A stretch of DNA of 64,000 nt, taken from contig CATNEN010000007.1 in NCBI GenBank assembly GCA_950097015.1, forward strand, positions 7,560,001-7,624,000. The letters run 5' to 3'. The notes under the pieces are model-generated. The model saw nothing but the letters and a program-made list of their open reading frames with translations, searched no databases and had not been told where the DNA came from. Numbering within the stretch: position 1 is the stretch's first letter; each line of letters opens with the position of its first letter. This document shows positions 33,430-45,926 of this stretch, piece by piece. The DNA comes from Macrostomum hystrix (taxonomy: Eukaryota; Platyhelminthes; Macrostomidae). A program made the translations under genes and the position numbers.

Positions 33430-33835
33430 AATTCAAATGGAAACTGGAAGTGGAAACTGGAAGTGGAAACTGGAAATATGAACTGGAACTAAAAAATGGA
33501 AGTGGAACTGGAAGTCGAAAATTGATATGGAAACCGGAAGTGGAAACTGGAAGTGGAACTGGAATTGGAAACCGGAAGTGGAAACTGGAAGTGGAACTGG
33601 AAGTGGAAACCGGAAGTGGAAACTGGAAGTGGAACTGGAAGTGGAAACCGGAAGTGGAAACTGGAAGTGGAACTGGAAGTCGAAAATGGATATGGAAGCT
33701 GGAAGTCGAAAATGGATATGGAAACTGGAAGTGGAAACTAAAAGTGGAAACTGGGAGTGGAAACTGGAAGTCGAAAATGGATATGGAAACCGGAAGTGGA
33801 AACTGGAAGTGGAAACCGGAAGTGGAAACTGGAAT
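33430..33835. repeat. 12-18-bp purine-rich minisatellite
   Basis: ggaagtggaaact / ggaagtggaact units; degenerate. ORFs through it (GSGNWKWN) are by-products. Confidence 0.9.
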
Positions 33836-34264
33836 TACTTCCAGTCTCTACTGGAACTACTTACTGGCCTCTTCGTACAACGAGTACATATAGTCGTAGA
33901 TGTAGACTTATATTAGGAAAAAATTTTTCGATTTGTTTCAAATCAATGAACAGTTGAAATCAAATAAGCAAAAAGGGTATGAATTATTTTTGGTTAGAGA
34001 ATAGTTACTTTATTTTCCGATTTTTCCGCATTTATTTATAATCAGTATGCACTTTAAACATATACAATATGATCTGTTCATCGCAATGCTTAAACACTTA
34101 ATCAGGCAAATTTGAAATTGAAAATTGCAAAAGTCATGGAAATTTAGGATTTAAGCACAGTTTGGATTGCACTGCTGTAATCATGTAATGCTGCAGCCAT
34201 GCCCAGCTCACACATATGTCTATGGGCTAAACCGATTTGTCTTGGCAGTTTATGGTTGACCTCG
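33836..34264. other. Spacer without visible gene
   Basis: Unique AT-rich sequence. Nothing I can support. Confidence 0.5.
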
Positions 34265-35400
34265 ATTTCAAGATGTGGGTTCGTGCTTCGATTCTAGATG
34301 TGGGTTCCTGCTTCGATTCTAGATGTGGGTTCGTGCTTCGATTCTAGATGTGTGGTTCCTGCTTCGATTCTAGATGTGGGTTCGTGCTTCGATTCTAGAT
34401 GTGTGGTTCCTGCTTCGATTCTAGATGTGGGTTCGTGCTTCGATTCTAGATGTGGGTTCGTGCTTCGATTCTAGATGTGGGTTCGTGCTTCGATTCTAGA
34501 TGTGTGGTTCCTGCTTCGATTCTAGATGTGTGGTTCCTGCTTCGATTCTAGATGTGTGGTTCCTGCTTCGATTCTAGATGTGGGTTCGTGCTTCGATTCT
34601 AGATGTGGGTTCGTGCTTCGATTCTAGATGTGGGTTCGTGCTTCGATTCTAGATGTGGGTTCGTGCTTCGATTCTAGATTTGGTTTCCTGCTTCGATTCT
34701 AGATGTGGGTTCGTGCTTCGATTCTAGATGTGGGTTCGTGCTTCGATTCTAGATGTGGGTTCGTGCTTCGATTCTAGATGTGGGTTCGTGCTTCGATTCT
34801 AGATGTGGGTTCCTGCTTCGATTCTAGATGTGTGGTTCCTGCTTCGATTCTAGATGTGTGGTTCCTGCTTCGATTCTAGATGTGGGTTCGTGCTTCGATT
34901 CTAGATGTGGGTTCGTGCTTCGATTCTAGATGTGGGTTCGTGCTTCGATTCTATATGTGGGTTCGCGCTTCGATTCTAGATGTGGGTTCGTGCTTCGATT
35001 CTAGATGTGGTTTCCTGCTTCGATTCTAGATGTGGGTTCGTGCTTCGATTCTAGATGTGGGTTCGTGCTTCGATTCTAGATGTGGGTTCGTGCTTCGATT
35101 CTAGATGTGGGTTCGTGCTTCGATTCTAGATGTGGGTTCGTGCTTCGATTCTAGATGTGGGTTCGTGCTTCGATTCTAGATGTGGGTTCGTGCTTCGATT
35201 CTAGATGTGGGTTCGTGCTTCGATTCTAGATGTGGTTTCCTGCTTCGATTCTAGATGTGGGTTCGTGCTTCGATTCTAGATGTGGGTTCGTGCTTCGATT
35301 CTATATGTGGGTTCGCGCTTCGATTCTAGATGTGGGTTCGCGCTTCGATTCTAGATGTGTGGTTCCTGCTTCGATTCTAGATGTGGGTTCCTGCTTCGAT
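34265..35400. repeat. 25-26-bp minisatellite
   Basis: About 45 copies containing ctagatgtgggttcgtgctt. Each unit carries ttcgattctaga. Confidence 0.97.
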
Positions 35401-36213
35401 GTGGGAGATTTAGGAGATGCAGGAGATTCGGGTTCCTGTGGGTTCCTTTGGGTACCTAATAGATCCTGGAACGATTTATTTGTAACAATATAAACAATAG
35501 GTCATTTTTAGCATTGAGTATTTAAGCATTAGCGTGGCAAGCCAGTGCAAGCAGAAATCTAATTTCTGAGCTATTTAGGCCATATTTACCATGGCAAACT
35601 TACCAAATGGAGTGGCTGTTTGCCATTGTAAATTTACTAATAACGTAGTTTTTAATTATTTGGCGCGAATATTAATCATTGTATAGGAAAAATAATCGGT
35701 TCGACTATATAGTTATTTCACAAGGTAACAAGGAAATGCACGGACAAAATGTGAAACCAACAGGTTGACAATAAACTGAGCATGTGGAGATCAGAAAGAA
35801 CTCAGAAAGTTGCTAGGAACTGTTAACTCTACCCGTGTGGCTAAGCGGTGTGTAAGATGATGTTCGTTTAGCAAAGTTTACACAACAGAAAAACCCGGAT
35901 AAAAGTACCGTCTTAACCTTTCCGAAAAAGTAATGTATTTTTCATGTTTTAGCAATCAAGCAATCAATATGCTCGGTAGGGAAACAAAATTAATTTTCAG
36001 ATGTTCACAGAAATTTCATTCGCTTGAAATGTTTTGTTACTATAAGTAGTATTCGACAGGCCGTGAGTTCATATTACAAATTTGGATAAATTCAAACTCG
36101 TTGCATTGCTCCGAAGTAGTCGGTCAGTTTGAGCAGTTGGGATTCGAGTGGAAAAAAGTGGCCATAGATCTGGGATCACGAATTTTGAGGCGGGTCGGGG
36201 TGGAACGGGAGAA
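35401..36213. other. Spacer downstream of the channel gene
   Basis: Unique, AT-rich. No gene seen. It includes possible 3' UTR if the alternative last exon is used. Confidence 0.5.
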
Positions 36214-36360
36214 TCACCTGGCGCCGCCAGCAGGTGGGTTGTGATTTCGGCGATGATGATGCAGGTGATGGGGCCGCCGCGACTGGTCCAGGCCAGCCGA
36301 GTTCTGTCGATTTGCGCCCCTGCCGTGGCTCTCCACCATCTGGTAGAACTGGATTTTGTT
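36214..36360 (-). other. Possible alternative last exon of the channel gene
   Basis: Acceptor ctgttggcttgcag is followed in phase 0 by 48 codons and TGA, beginning NKIQFYQMVESHGRGANRQ and continuing into a His/Arg-rich tail. It could replace the exon at 37126-37034 (EWLNKKKEWHKKALEIANAR) after DREYK. The upstream exon is more like the helical tails known in this family, so this one is a candidate only. Confidence 0.35.
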
Positions 36361-36719
36361 CTGCAAGCCAACAGTGATTGTTAAATGCTCTTGCTTCAGG
36401 TTTCGACCTGCTCTACTTATAGTAGCCTAAGAAGCCTTGGCATTTTTTTCGCAGAATCTAGGAAAATAATGCATGCGCATAACCGCAAACAAAACAATAC
36501 TTGGCGAGAGTAGCATTGTTTTTCGTTGCCTACCGTCGCGAAGGCCTCAAAGTCCCGTCAAGTGCTCCGAATTTCGGACACAACTGCTGTTTTCGTGCCA
36601 TGGTCGGAGTCGTTGTTCGTGAGATGACTTTTGCATGATAATATCGGGCGATAACATCTGGCCTTCCACGGGCTTTACAGGAACGCTAAGTGAGGATAAA
36701 CTCGTAGAAATTCTGGAGG

Positions 36720-36885
36720 GAGGTTGGCCGCAGAGGGACGACGGGAGGGTGGTCGCGGAGGGTGGCTGAGGAGCGAGGTTGGCTGCGGAGTGAGGTTGGC
36801 TGCGGAGTGAGGTTGGCTGCGGAGGGAGGTTGGCTGCGGAGGGAGGTTGGCTGCGGAGGGAGGTTGGCTGCGGAGGGAGGGTTGT
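36720..36885. repeat. 17-bp minisatellite in channel 3' region
   Basis: About ten copies of ggttggctgcggaggga, between the two candidate last exons. Confidence 0.9.
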
Positions 36886-37033
36886 TACGCCCCACTTTAA
36901 AAGCTAGTTTCGGAGGTTACTGAGGTAAAGCTTAGTCATGAAAAAACTGTGAGTTTAGTTGCGGAGGAGTGGGTAAATATTATATTGAGTGTCGAAAAGA
37001 TGCATGCAGCAGCAGCAGCAGCAGTGACGATAG

Positions 37034-40000
37034 CTATACAGCATGCACGAGTACGGTGGATGTCCTCCTGGCGTTGGCAATCTCAAGCGCCTTCTTGTGC
37101 CACTCCTTCTTTTTATTGAGCCACTCCTGGCAAAGGTAGGCGAGCGGAGGGTGGGGGGAAGTCGGTGGGCTGGCGTTAGAAGGGCCGGTTTGTCAGTACA
37201 GATGCGGTGAGTAGAGTAAGCTAAGATGGCGCAAAGAAGCTGTAAGTGTTAGAACCCAGTGTCAGTCTCACGTGCTGCTTGCCTAGCTCATGTTGACGTT
37301 TGGACGGGTTATTTCAGCAATCTAATTCAGCGATTTGGCATGCGGAAGAAAAAGGTTCTCAAACTACGAATTCTCTGCAAAGCTAATTGCTAACACCCGC
37401 CAAATGAAAACAGTTCATGCTTAATTCCAGCAATCCAAGAGCTGCGTACCCTAGGCATTAGTTAACTAGTTAACAAGCGCTATCGCAGTTTGTTAATTGT
37501 ACAATAAAAAGTACATAGAATATTTTGTACGCCTGTCAATTTGTCTCAATGCCAAGTTTGTACCCAAATCACAGCTGGGAGAACTGGTGCTCAACGGTCC
37601 AATTGGTTCATAGAATGATCGATAGCTTTGAGATTCTTTGAGATGTTGCAGCTGCGGTAACCCACAAATGCCGACTCACCTTGTACTCGCGATCTTTATT
37701 GCGCATTTCCCGCCGTCTGCGACACGCCTGCAATATTTGAGAATGCGAGAACCTTAGTGAGACCCTTGAGCTAATTGGGTGTGGATCAGCACAGTTCTTC
37801 TGATCTTTCATTATTAACTATTTCAGAAAAAGCCTCTCTTGTTCCTCCACCTCCTCTTCTCGATCCTTCATTCTCTTCCTCTAAAGAAAACTCTCATCAT
37901 TGCCCAACGACTGTCAAAAAAAGCTTTTGTTTTAAAAAATTGATTTCGAGTAGCTCTTTTCGTATTCTAATGCACACAGACAAGGAATTCCCTTCCAATC
38001 ATAATGTACACTGACAAGAAATTCCCTTCCAATCATAATGTAAACAAACAAGGAATTCCCTTCCAATCATAATGTACGCAGACAAGAAATTCCCTTCCAA
38101 TCATAATGTACACAGACAAGAAATTCCCTTCCAATCATAATGTACACAGACAAGAAATTCCCTTCCAATCATAATGTACACAGACAAGAAATTCCCTTCC
38201 AATCATAATGTACACTGACAAGGAATTCCCTTCCAATCATAATGCACGCAGACAAGGAATTCCCCTCCAATCATAATGTACACAGACAAGGAATTCCTTT
38301 CCAATCATAATGTAAACAAACAAGGAATTCCCTTCCAATCATAATGTACGCAGACAAGAAATTCCCTTCCAATCATAATGTAAACAAACAAGGAATTCCC
38401 TTCCAATCATAATGTACACAGACAAGAAATTCCCTTCCAATCATAATGCACGCAGACAAGGAATTCCCTTCCAATCATAATGTACACAGACAAGGAATTC
38501 CCTTCACATCAAAATGCAGAGCGACAAGGAATTATTCTAAGATCAGATGAGCTTTATCACACCATCGAGGAATTACCTAACTTTTTATGCATACCATCAA
38601 GGACTCCCCACACATCCTAATGTGCGCCGTCAAGGTATTTTTCCGGTTCTCATAGCCAAACAAGCCCTTCTAGAATCGTGGAAATTCGCTCAGTGATTGC
38701 GGCGCCACTCACGTCATAATACAGCCAGAAGATGAAGATGACATGCGCCAGCACGTAGAGAACACTGAAGCTGATGAAGACGTCCTTCTCGATCTTGTTC
38801 ACCATCTCCATGCGGCGCAGGTGCCGGTTGCACGGCTCACCAGACTCGGCCTGGAGGAAGCAGTCCCGCATGGAATGAAAGCTCTCGCTGCCGCCGGCGC
38901 CGCCGCCGCCGCCTCGTGCGCCTCCGCCGCCGCCTTGAGTTCCGTTGACTCGGCCGACGGCGCTGCCGAGATTCGGCGGCTGGATCATGGTGACCACCGC
39001 GTGCCAGATGCTCACAATGCAGAGAATAGGCCAGTGACATGAGCACGTACTTGTCCTGCAGGGTTTGGTGGGAGCGGCCGGACAGTCCCGGGTTGTTGTT
39101 TTTCACCAGGAAATGAGTCGGAGGAAAATATGAAACGGAACAAAATATGCACGTGATCTCGGGCCGTCAAGCCTGACTGCATGTCAGTCAGCTAGATTTG
39201 AGTGACAGCTCCTTTGTCATTCTCAATTTTCATTCTGTCCTTTAGTTTTCATATCTTCATTGAGCTAAGATGAAAATGTTCTGTGTCTTTATTTTTCCCC
39301 ATTTCTAGCAGCCCGTTCTTTGCAAATTCGTGCTGCCCCTTATCTTCTAAAAAATTACCTTTATCTGTAGATTTAAGTCCCACCTATTTTGCAGTAGCTT
39401 TTCTCTCTAGTTTTACCTGTCTATTCAACCTCTTTTTATCCCTATTTGTCCACGCCACATAAGCGAGTCATTTTAAGAACTCCTGATTGCTGATTCATCC
39501 TGATCTCAGCCTCTCTTTGGCACCTCCGTCGGGCCGGTCAGACACGCCACCTCGCCACCTCGACCTGCTAGTGAGCTGGTGGGCCGCGGGGGGGGGGTTG
39601 CGCCGCTGCTGCAGCTACTGCTGCGCCCCCCCCCCCGCAACCGCCTACCCTCCTCCCTGAACTTGGGGTCTCTAAAGGGGGGAAAACAACTTGTGTTCTT
39701 GAGCCATTTTTATACCGGTTGTGTGTGTCAGACCAGATGCAAACTGACCGATTGAGTAGAGAGAAAGCAAGAAGAAACCAGAGACCGGACCGCTGCTCCG
39801 GGGATGGGGGGCGGGTGCGGAGTTCGTGTGTGGCCCTGACCGCTAGCTAATTTTATAACGACCAACTAATCTATGAGAACCTTTGAAGCGGCCATTCTAC
39901 CTCGAAACCGTGTGACACTCCATGCAGCGGCAACGAGATTGATTGGACACATTTTGGCTCGAGCCAACTTACAGGGAATTTGGGAAGGCGAGAACACGAA

Positions 40001-42751
40001 AAGGGGTGAGAGTGAGGGGCACAGAATGGGCCGAGAGCGGCAGCAGACTGGAAAGAAGATCAAAAGAGAAAAACGCGGCGGCAGAAGAGGGACTGATTGA
40101 GGATTATGGGCGACTTTTGCTCCAGAGAGCGGTGTGTGAGGGTCGGGTCGACAAACTCTGACACGCGAAGCTTTTTTAATCTCTCCCCTGTCTCCTCTCT
40201 CCCCTGTCTCATCTCTCCCCTGTCTCCTCTCTCCCCTGTCTCATCTCTCCCCTGTCTCATCTCTCCCCTGTCTCATCTCTCCCTGTCTCATCTCTCCCCT
40301 GTCTCATCTCTCCCCTGTCTCATCTCTCCCCTGTCTCATCTCTCCCCTGTCTCATCTCTCCCTGTCTCATCTCTCCCCTGTCTCATCTCTCCCCTGTCTC
40401 ATCTCTCCCCTGTCTCATCTCTCCCCTGTCTCATCTCTCCCCTGTCTCATCTCTCCCCTGTCTCATCTCTCCCCTGTCTCATCTCTCCCCTGTCTCATCT
40501 CTCCCTGTCTCATCTCTCCCCTGTCTCATCTCTCCCCTGTCTCATCTCTCCCCTGTCTCCTCTCTCCCCTGTCTCATCTCTCCCCTGTCTCATCTCTCCC
40601 CTGTCTCATCTCTCCCCTGTCTCATCTCTCCCCTGTCTCCTCTCTCCCCTGTCTCATCTCTCTTCCCTGTCTCATCTCTCCCCTGTCTCATCTCTCCCCT
40701 GTCTCATCTCTCCCCTGTCTCATCTCTCCCCTGTCTCATCTCTCCCCTGTCTCATCTCTCCCCTGTCTCATCTCTCCCCTGTCTCATCTCTCCCCTGTCT
40801 CATCTCTCCCCTGTCTCATCTCTCCCCTGTCTCATCTCTCCCCTGTCTCATCTCTCCCCTGTCTCATCTCTCCCCTGTGTCATCTCAATGAATCGTACAT
40901 GAGGTTTGTTATATTGCTCCCAAGTATTTTCCGATGTTTCCGATGTCCGAATGTTTAGATTTCTCTGTTGGGATTCTTATCGGGGGATGGGAGGTAAGGA
41001 TTTATTGTCTATGGCCCGCCCCGCCCGGCAGCAGCGGCGCCCAGCCCCCCCCCATCGGCCCAGGCCAGCTTACCATGTAGGTGAGGTAGGAGATGCGCGG
41101 CAGCGACTGAGCCACAACGTACTTGAAGGTGACGCTGGTCAGCACCAGGGTGAAGCTCAGCCGTAGGCGGTGCTCGCATTTGTGCGGCTCCACAGCGAAG
41201 GTCGCGAAGGACAGGCCCGAGATCATGAACTGCCGGTTGAGGGAGGGTTGCCAGGGCGGAGCAGAGTCAGTGCTCTGAGCTCACCAACTCACCATGTAAG
41301 TCAAGTAGGAGATCTTGGGCAGGGACTGGTTGATAACAAACTTGAAGGCCACCGAGGTGAGGAACAGTGTGAAGGACAGCTGCAGCCGGGCCTCCGGCTT
41401 GTCAGCGGCGACTGCGAAGGTGGCGAACGACAGGCCAGTTATGAAGAACTGAAATGCCGCGGCGATGGAGGGAGAGAGCGGGCGAGACGGCCGCAGGTTG
41501 GCCGCTGGGGTTTTGGGCAACGGTTGGCAGCCTTCTCTCCTAGATGGCAGCCTTCTACTCCTAGATGGCAGCCTTCTACTCCTAGATGGCAGCCTTCTAC
41601 TCCTAGATGGCAGCCTTCTACTCCTAGATGGCAGCCTTCTCTCCTAGATGGCAGCCTTCTACTCCTAGATGGCAGCATTCTACTCCTAGATGGCAGCCTT
41701 CTACTCCTAGATGGCAGCCTTCTCTCCTAGATGGCAGCCTTCTACTCCTAGATGGCAGCATTCAACTCCTAGATGGCAGCCTTCTACTCCTAGATGGCAA
41801 CCTTCTACTCCTAGATGGCAGCCTTCTACTCCTAGATGGCAGCCTTCTACTCCTAGATGGCAGCATTCTACTCCTAGATGGCAGCCTTCTACTCCTAGAT
41901 GGCAGCCTTCTACTCCTAGATGGCAGCCTTCTCTCCTAGATGGCAGCCTTCTACTCCTAGATGGCAGCATTCTACTCCTAGATGGCAGCCTTCTACTCCT
42001 AGATGGCAGCCTTCTACTCCTAGATGGCAGCCTTCTACTCCTAGATGGCAGCCTTCTACTCCTAGATGGCAGCCTTCTACTCCTAGATGGCAGCCTTCTA
42101 CTCCTAGATGGCAGCCTTCTACTCCTAGATGGCAGCATTCTACTCCTAGATGGCAGCCTTCTACTCCTAGATGGCAGCATTCTACTCCTAGATGGCAACT
42201 ATCTATTCTTCAAAGACTACTGTTCATCCAATTCATTTTATTCATGCTACATTCAAGCCCATCTTGCTTTGCACTAACAAGAATATTCTATTTGCAAGTC
42301 CTGGATTTTTGTAAATGTTCTCTGCTAGTGAGTCGGCGTCAGCTTTGCCCTGACTTCGCATCCCCGGAGGCGTTGCTGTCGGCATATTCTCACAGAACGG
42401 AAGCTACGGATACTCGTACACCAACAGACGGCGGTTGATTAGTCAGCCGCGGCAACCTCCAGTGCGTCCCATTGGGCTGGCAGTGAGGTTGCCGGGGGAG
42501 AGACAACTCGGCGCACAAGCCGAACACGCGGAAAAATCTGTGATGCTCTTAACATTCTGACACACTCTCACGCACACACGGATCGCGGCCAGACCCTGAC
42601 ATTTGCACTTTCCCCCGGCGCACACAACCGGGCAGTCACACTGTAGCAGTCCCTGCTGATGCCAGCTGCCTACCAGTGCGCCAGCTAAAACTCTTCTAAA
42701 CTGCAGATTTTTATGGGCAAATCTGGATATGAAATTGCGAGTAATTTAGGA

Positions 42752-42788
<37 letters not shown>

Positions 42789-45700
42789 GAAAGCACGCAT
42801 TATTAGGTATCTTTATCGCACTAAAAAAACTCCAGTCAAGCATAGACTGGAACAACACGTAACCCTTAACAGAGGAGCAGGCAACCCTCAACAGAGGAGC
42901 AGGCAACCCTCAACAGAGGAGCAGGCAACCCTCAACAGAGGAGCAGGTAACCCTCAACAGAGGAGCAGGCAACCCTCAACAGAGGAGCAGGTAACCCTCA
43001 ACAGAGGAGCAGGTAACCCTCAACAGACGAGCAGGTAACCCTCAACAGACGAGCAGGTAACCCTCAACAGAGGAGCAGGCAACCCTCAACAGAGGAGCAG
43101 GAGAGGAGCGCCATGAGCATCCAGAAAAACCTGGAGGCGCTTTATAGGGTGCAGGGCAGAGCCTGTCGTATGACGCTGGGCGCCCCACCCTCCACTCCCT
43201 TCGAAGGCATGAATGCTTTCCTCAACGCTACACCCATTGACATTTTCGTCAAGGGGGAAGCAGCAAAGTCCACCCGTCGTCTCCTTGATGCGGGTGTCTC
43301 TTTCCAGAATTCGCGAGCCTTCTCGAAGCGCTCCCTTCTGCCTCACTCTGACCTCTGCCTGAAAACTCTGGGCGAGTGCGGAGGGCTCACCATCCTTTCG
43401 GACGGGGCCCCGGCCACTTTACTCCGGAGCCACAGGTACAAAGTCAGCATCTCCCCTCGTAATGAGGTAAAGGACTGCTGGGATGACCCGGCAGTCCACT
43501 GTTACACTGACGGCTCTCTGATGAATGGTAATTCGGGATTCGGAGTGTGCGTCGCCTCGGGTGGTGAGGTCCTCTGGACCCACTCCCAATACTGTGGCAA
43601 GAGCTCTAGCGTTTTCCAAAACGAAGTGCTCGCCATCAGCTTCTGTGCGGCTGAGCTGCGCCAGAGGCAACTGGCTGGTCGGAGGATCTTCTTTCACTCC
43701 GACAGTCAAGCAGCCCTCAAGGCCCTCAGCCGCTGCACCTCTCGCTCCAGAACCACCTTGGACTGCAACACCCAGTTAAACGGGCTGGCGCAGTCTAACA
43801 AGGTGGAGCTGTTGTGGATCCCTGGGCATGCCGGGTTCACAGGGAATGAGATGGCGGACCAGCTCGCTAAGGCTGGAGCAGCCAGCTCCCTGATGGGCCC
43901 GGGCCCGGAGTCCCCGATCCCCGTCTCTGATGTCAACTCCAGCATCAACCGCTGGATGCAGACCCAGCACCGGAGGAGGTGGTCCAGCACCCTGAACTGT
44001 CGCCAGTCCAGGGCTGCGGTGCCAACCCCCTCTAGAAACCTGCGTAAGGCCTTACTCAGGCTTAACCGCAGAGACCTAAGAGCAGTCACTATGGCCCTTT
44101 CGGGACATGGCTGTTTCACCAGACACCGCTACCTTCAAGGCCACGTGCCTGAGGAAACGTGTCCCTTCTGCTGCTCCGGTCGTGAAAATGCCGAGCATTT
44201 CAACTGCCACTGCCCGGCCTTCACCCGGGCTAGGCTAAAACATCTCGGCCGGCACCGACTCTTGCCGAAGCCTGCTCGCCCGAGAACATCCCACAGCTCG
44301 CCCACTTCCTCCGGGATACCGGCCGAGCTGATTTCTTCCCAGCCTATGGCGAAGAAGATCGCGCGGCGGAATCGACCGACGGAACACCCTGAGCGGCACC
44401 GCCTCGCTGGAGGCTGTCTGGCTGCCAGGGGTTAGCGATATGGGCGGCATCAGCCGCCTACTCGCTGCGTCCGTCATGGAGGCTCCCTGCCGCTAAGTCA
44501 AGTAAGTCAAGAGGAGCAGGCAACCCTCAACAGAGGAGCAGGCAACCCTCAACAGAGGAGCAGGCAACCCTCAACAGAGGAGCAGGCAACCCTCAACAGA
44601 GGAGCAGGTAACCCTCAACAGAGGAGCAGGCAACCCTCAACAGAGGAGCAGGTAACCCTCAACAGAGGAGCAGGTAACCCTCAACAGAGGAGCAGGTAAC
44701 CCTCAACAGAGGAGCAGGTAACCCTCAACAGAGGAGCAGGTTACCCTCAACAGAGGAGCAGGTAACCCTCAACAGAAGAGCAGGCAACCCTTAACAGAGG
44801 AGCAGGTAACCCTCAACAGAGGAGCAGGCAACCCTCAACAGAGGAGCAGGCAACCCCAACAGGCAGGGCAGGCAGCACTAACCATGATGAGGAAGACATT
44901 CCAGTAGAAGTAGCCGGGTCTGCGGGCCGCCCTGCAGCGCACAGCGAGGCACGGATGCGACTTCATGGTGCTGGAGAATTCCTGAGTCAGGGTGCGCTTC
45001 TCAACCTCAATGTGCTCATGCAGGCGCCACTCCTGCTGGTCGACGAACGTCTGGATGTTGATGCCGCTCATTTCCGCCTCGTCCGGAATTAACTCAATCT
45101 CCGTGTCCGGCCTCTCCGAGGTGATGGTGATGGTCAGGTCCTGGGGGTTCATTGTATCCAATTGCATAGCATTTGATAGTTGAATGGAACCTGAGAATCG
45201 TGCTCAGTATATCTGCTGACCTGCACATCCAACGGGAAGTCGTTCAGCTCGAGGGTTTCCAAGAAAACGCCTTTAATCCTTCGCCTCTCCACAATGTAGA
45301 CGTCTGAGTTGAGCGGATCGTGCTGCGCCACCACCCAGGTGGCCTCCTTGGTCTCGCTCAGGATGTTGTCAATGTACAGCAGCGGATTCCAGTACTTCTC
45401 CAGGTCGACGCTTTTCAACTCCTGGATCGAGGAGGTTCGTAGATTTCGTGCACTTTTAGAAGCAAAAATTTCGGATTTTTTTTGGTAGGTTTAGTTGGCT
45501 CCACGGAAAACAATTCGAAATGTCAGCAGCAGGCCATCTGGAGAAGTCGCACTCAAGGTCATCAAGCTTGACAAATTGATCCCAGAGTACAAGCTCAGAA
45601 CTGGGGAGTGACTCGCTGTGACAGCCGCATCCTCTAACGAGTTAATTCCGAATCCTCGCTTTTACGAGTAATCTGGCCTTTCTAAGGGCCATACTTATTA

Positions 45701-45870
45701 TTTGGTTCAATCGGTAAGTACGTAAAAGTGCAAATCAACAAAAACTAGGGTGCTCAAATCGTTTTCAATAGAAATCTCTATGCGATACGCGGAGTACACA
45801 AAAACCGGTTGTCTTTTTGATCGGCAAACATTTTCTTCTGAGCAGCTTGTCGGATCTCCGAATAGGCTAG

Positions 45871-45926
<56 letters not shown>

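Noticed and set aside
40097..40891. 264-codon ORF on the plus strand
   Set aside because: A product of the 16-bp pyrimidine array inside a channel intron.
42394..42560. Plus-strand exon reading NGSYGYSYTNRRRLISQPRQ after acceptor-like attctcacag
   Set aside because: Lies in a minus-strand intron with no partner exon; evidence too thin.
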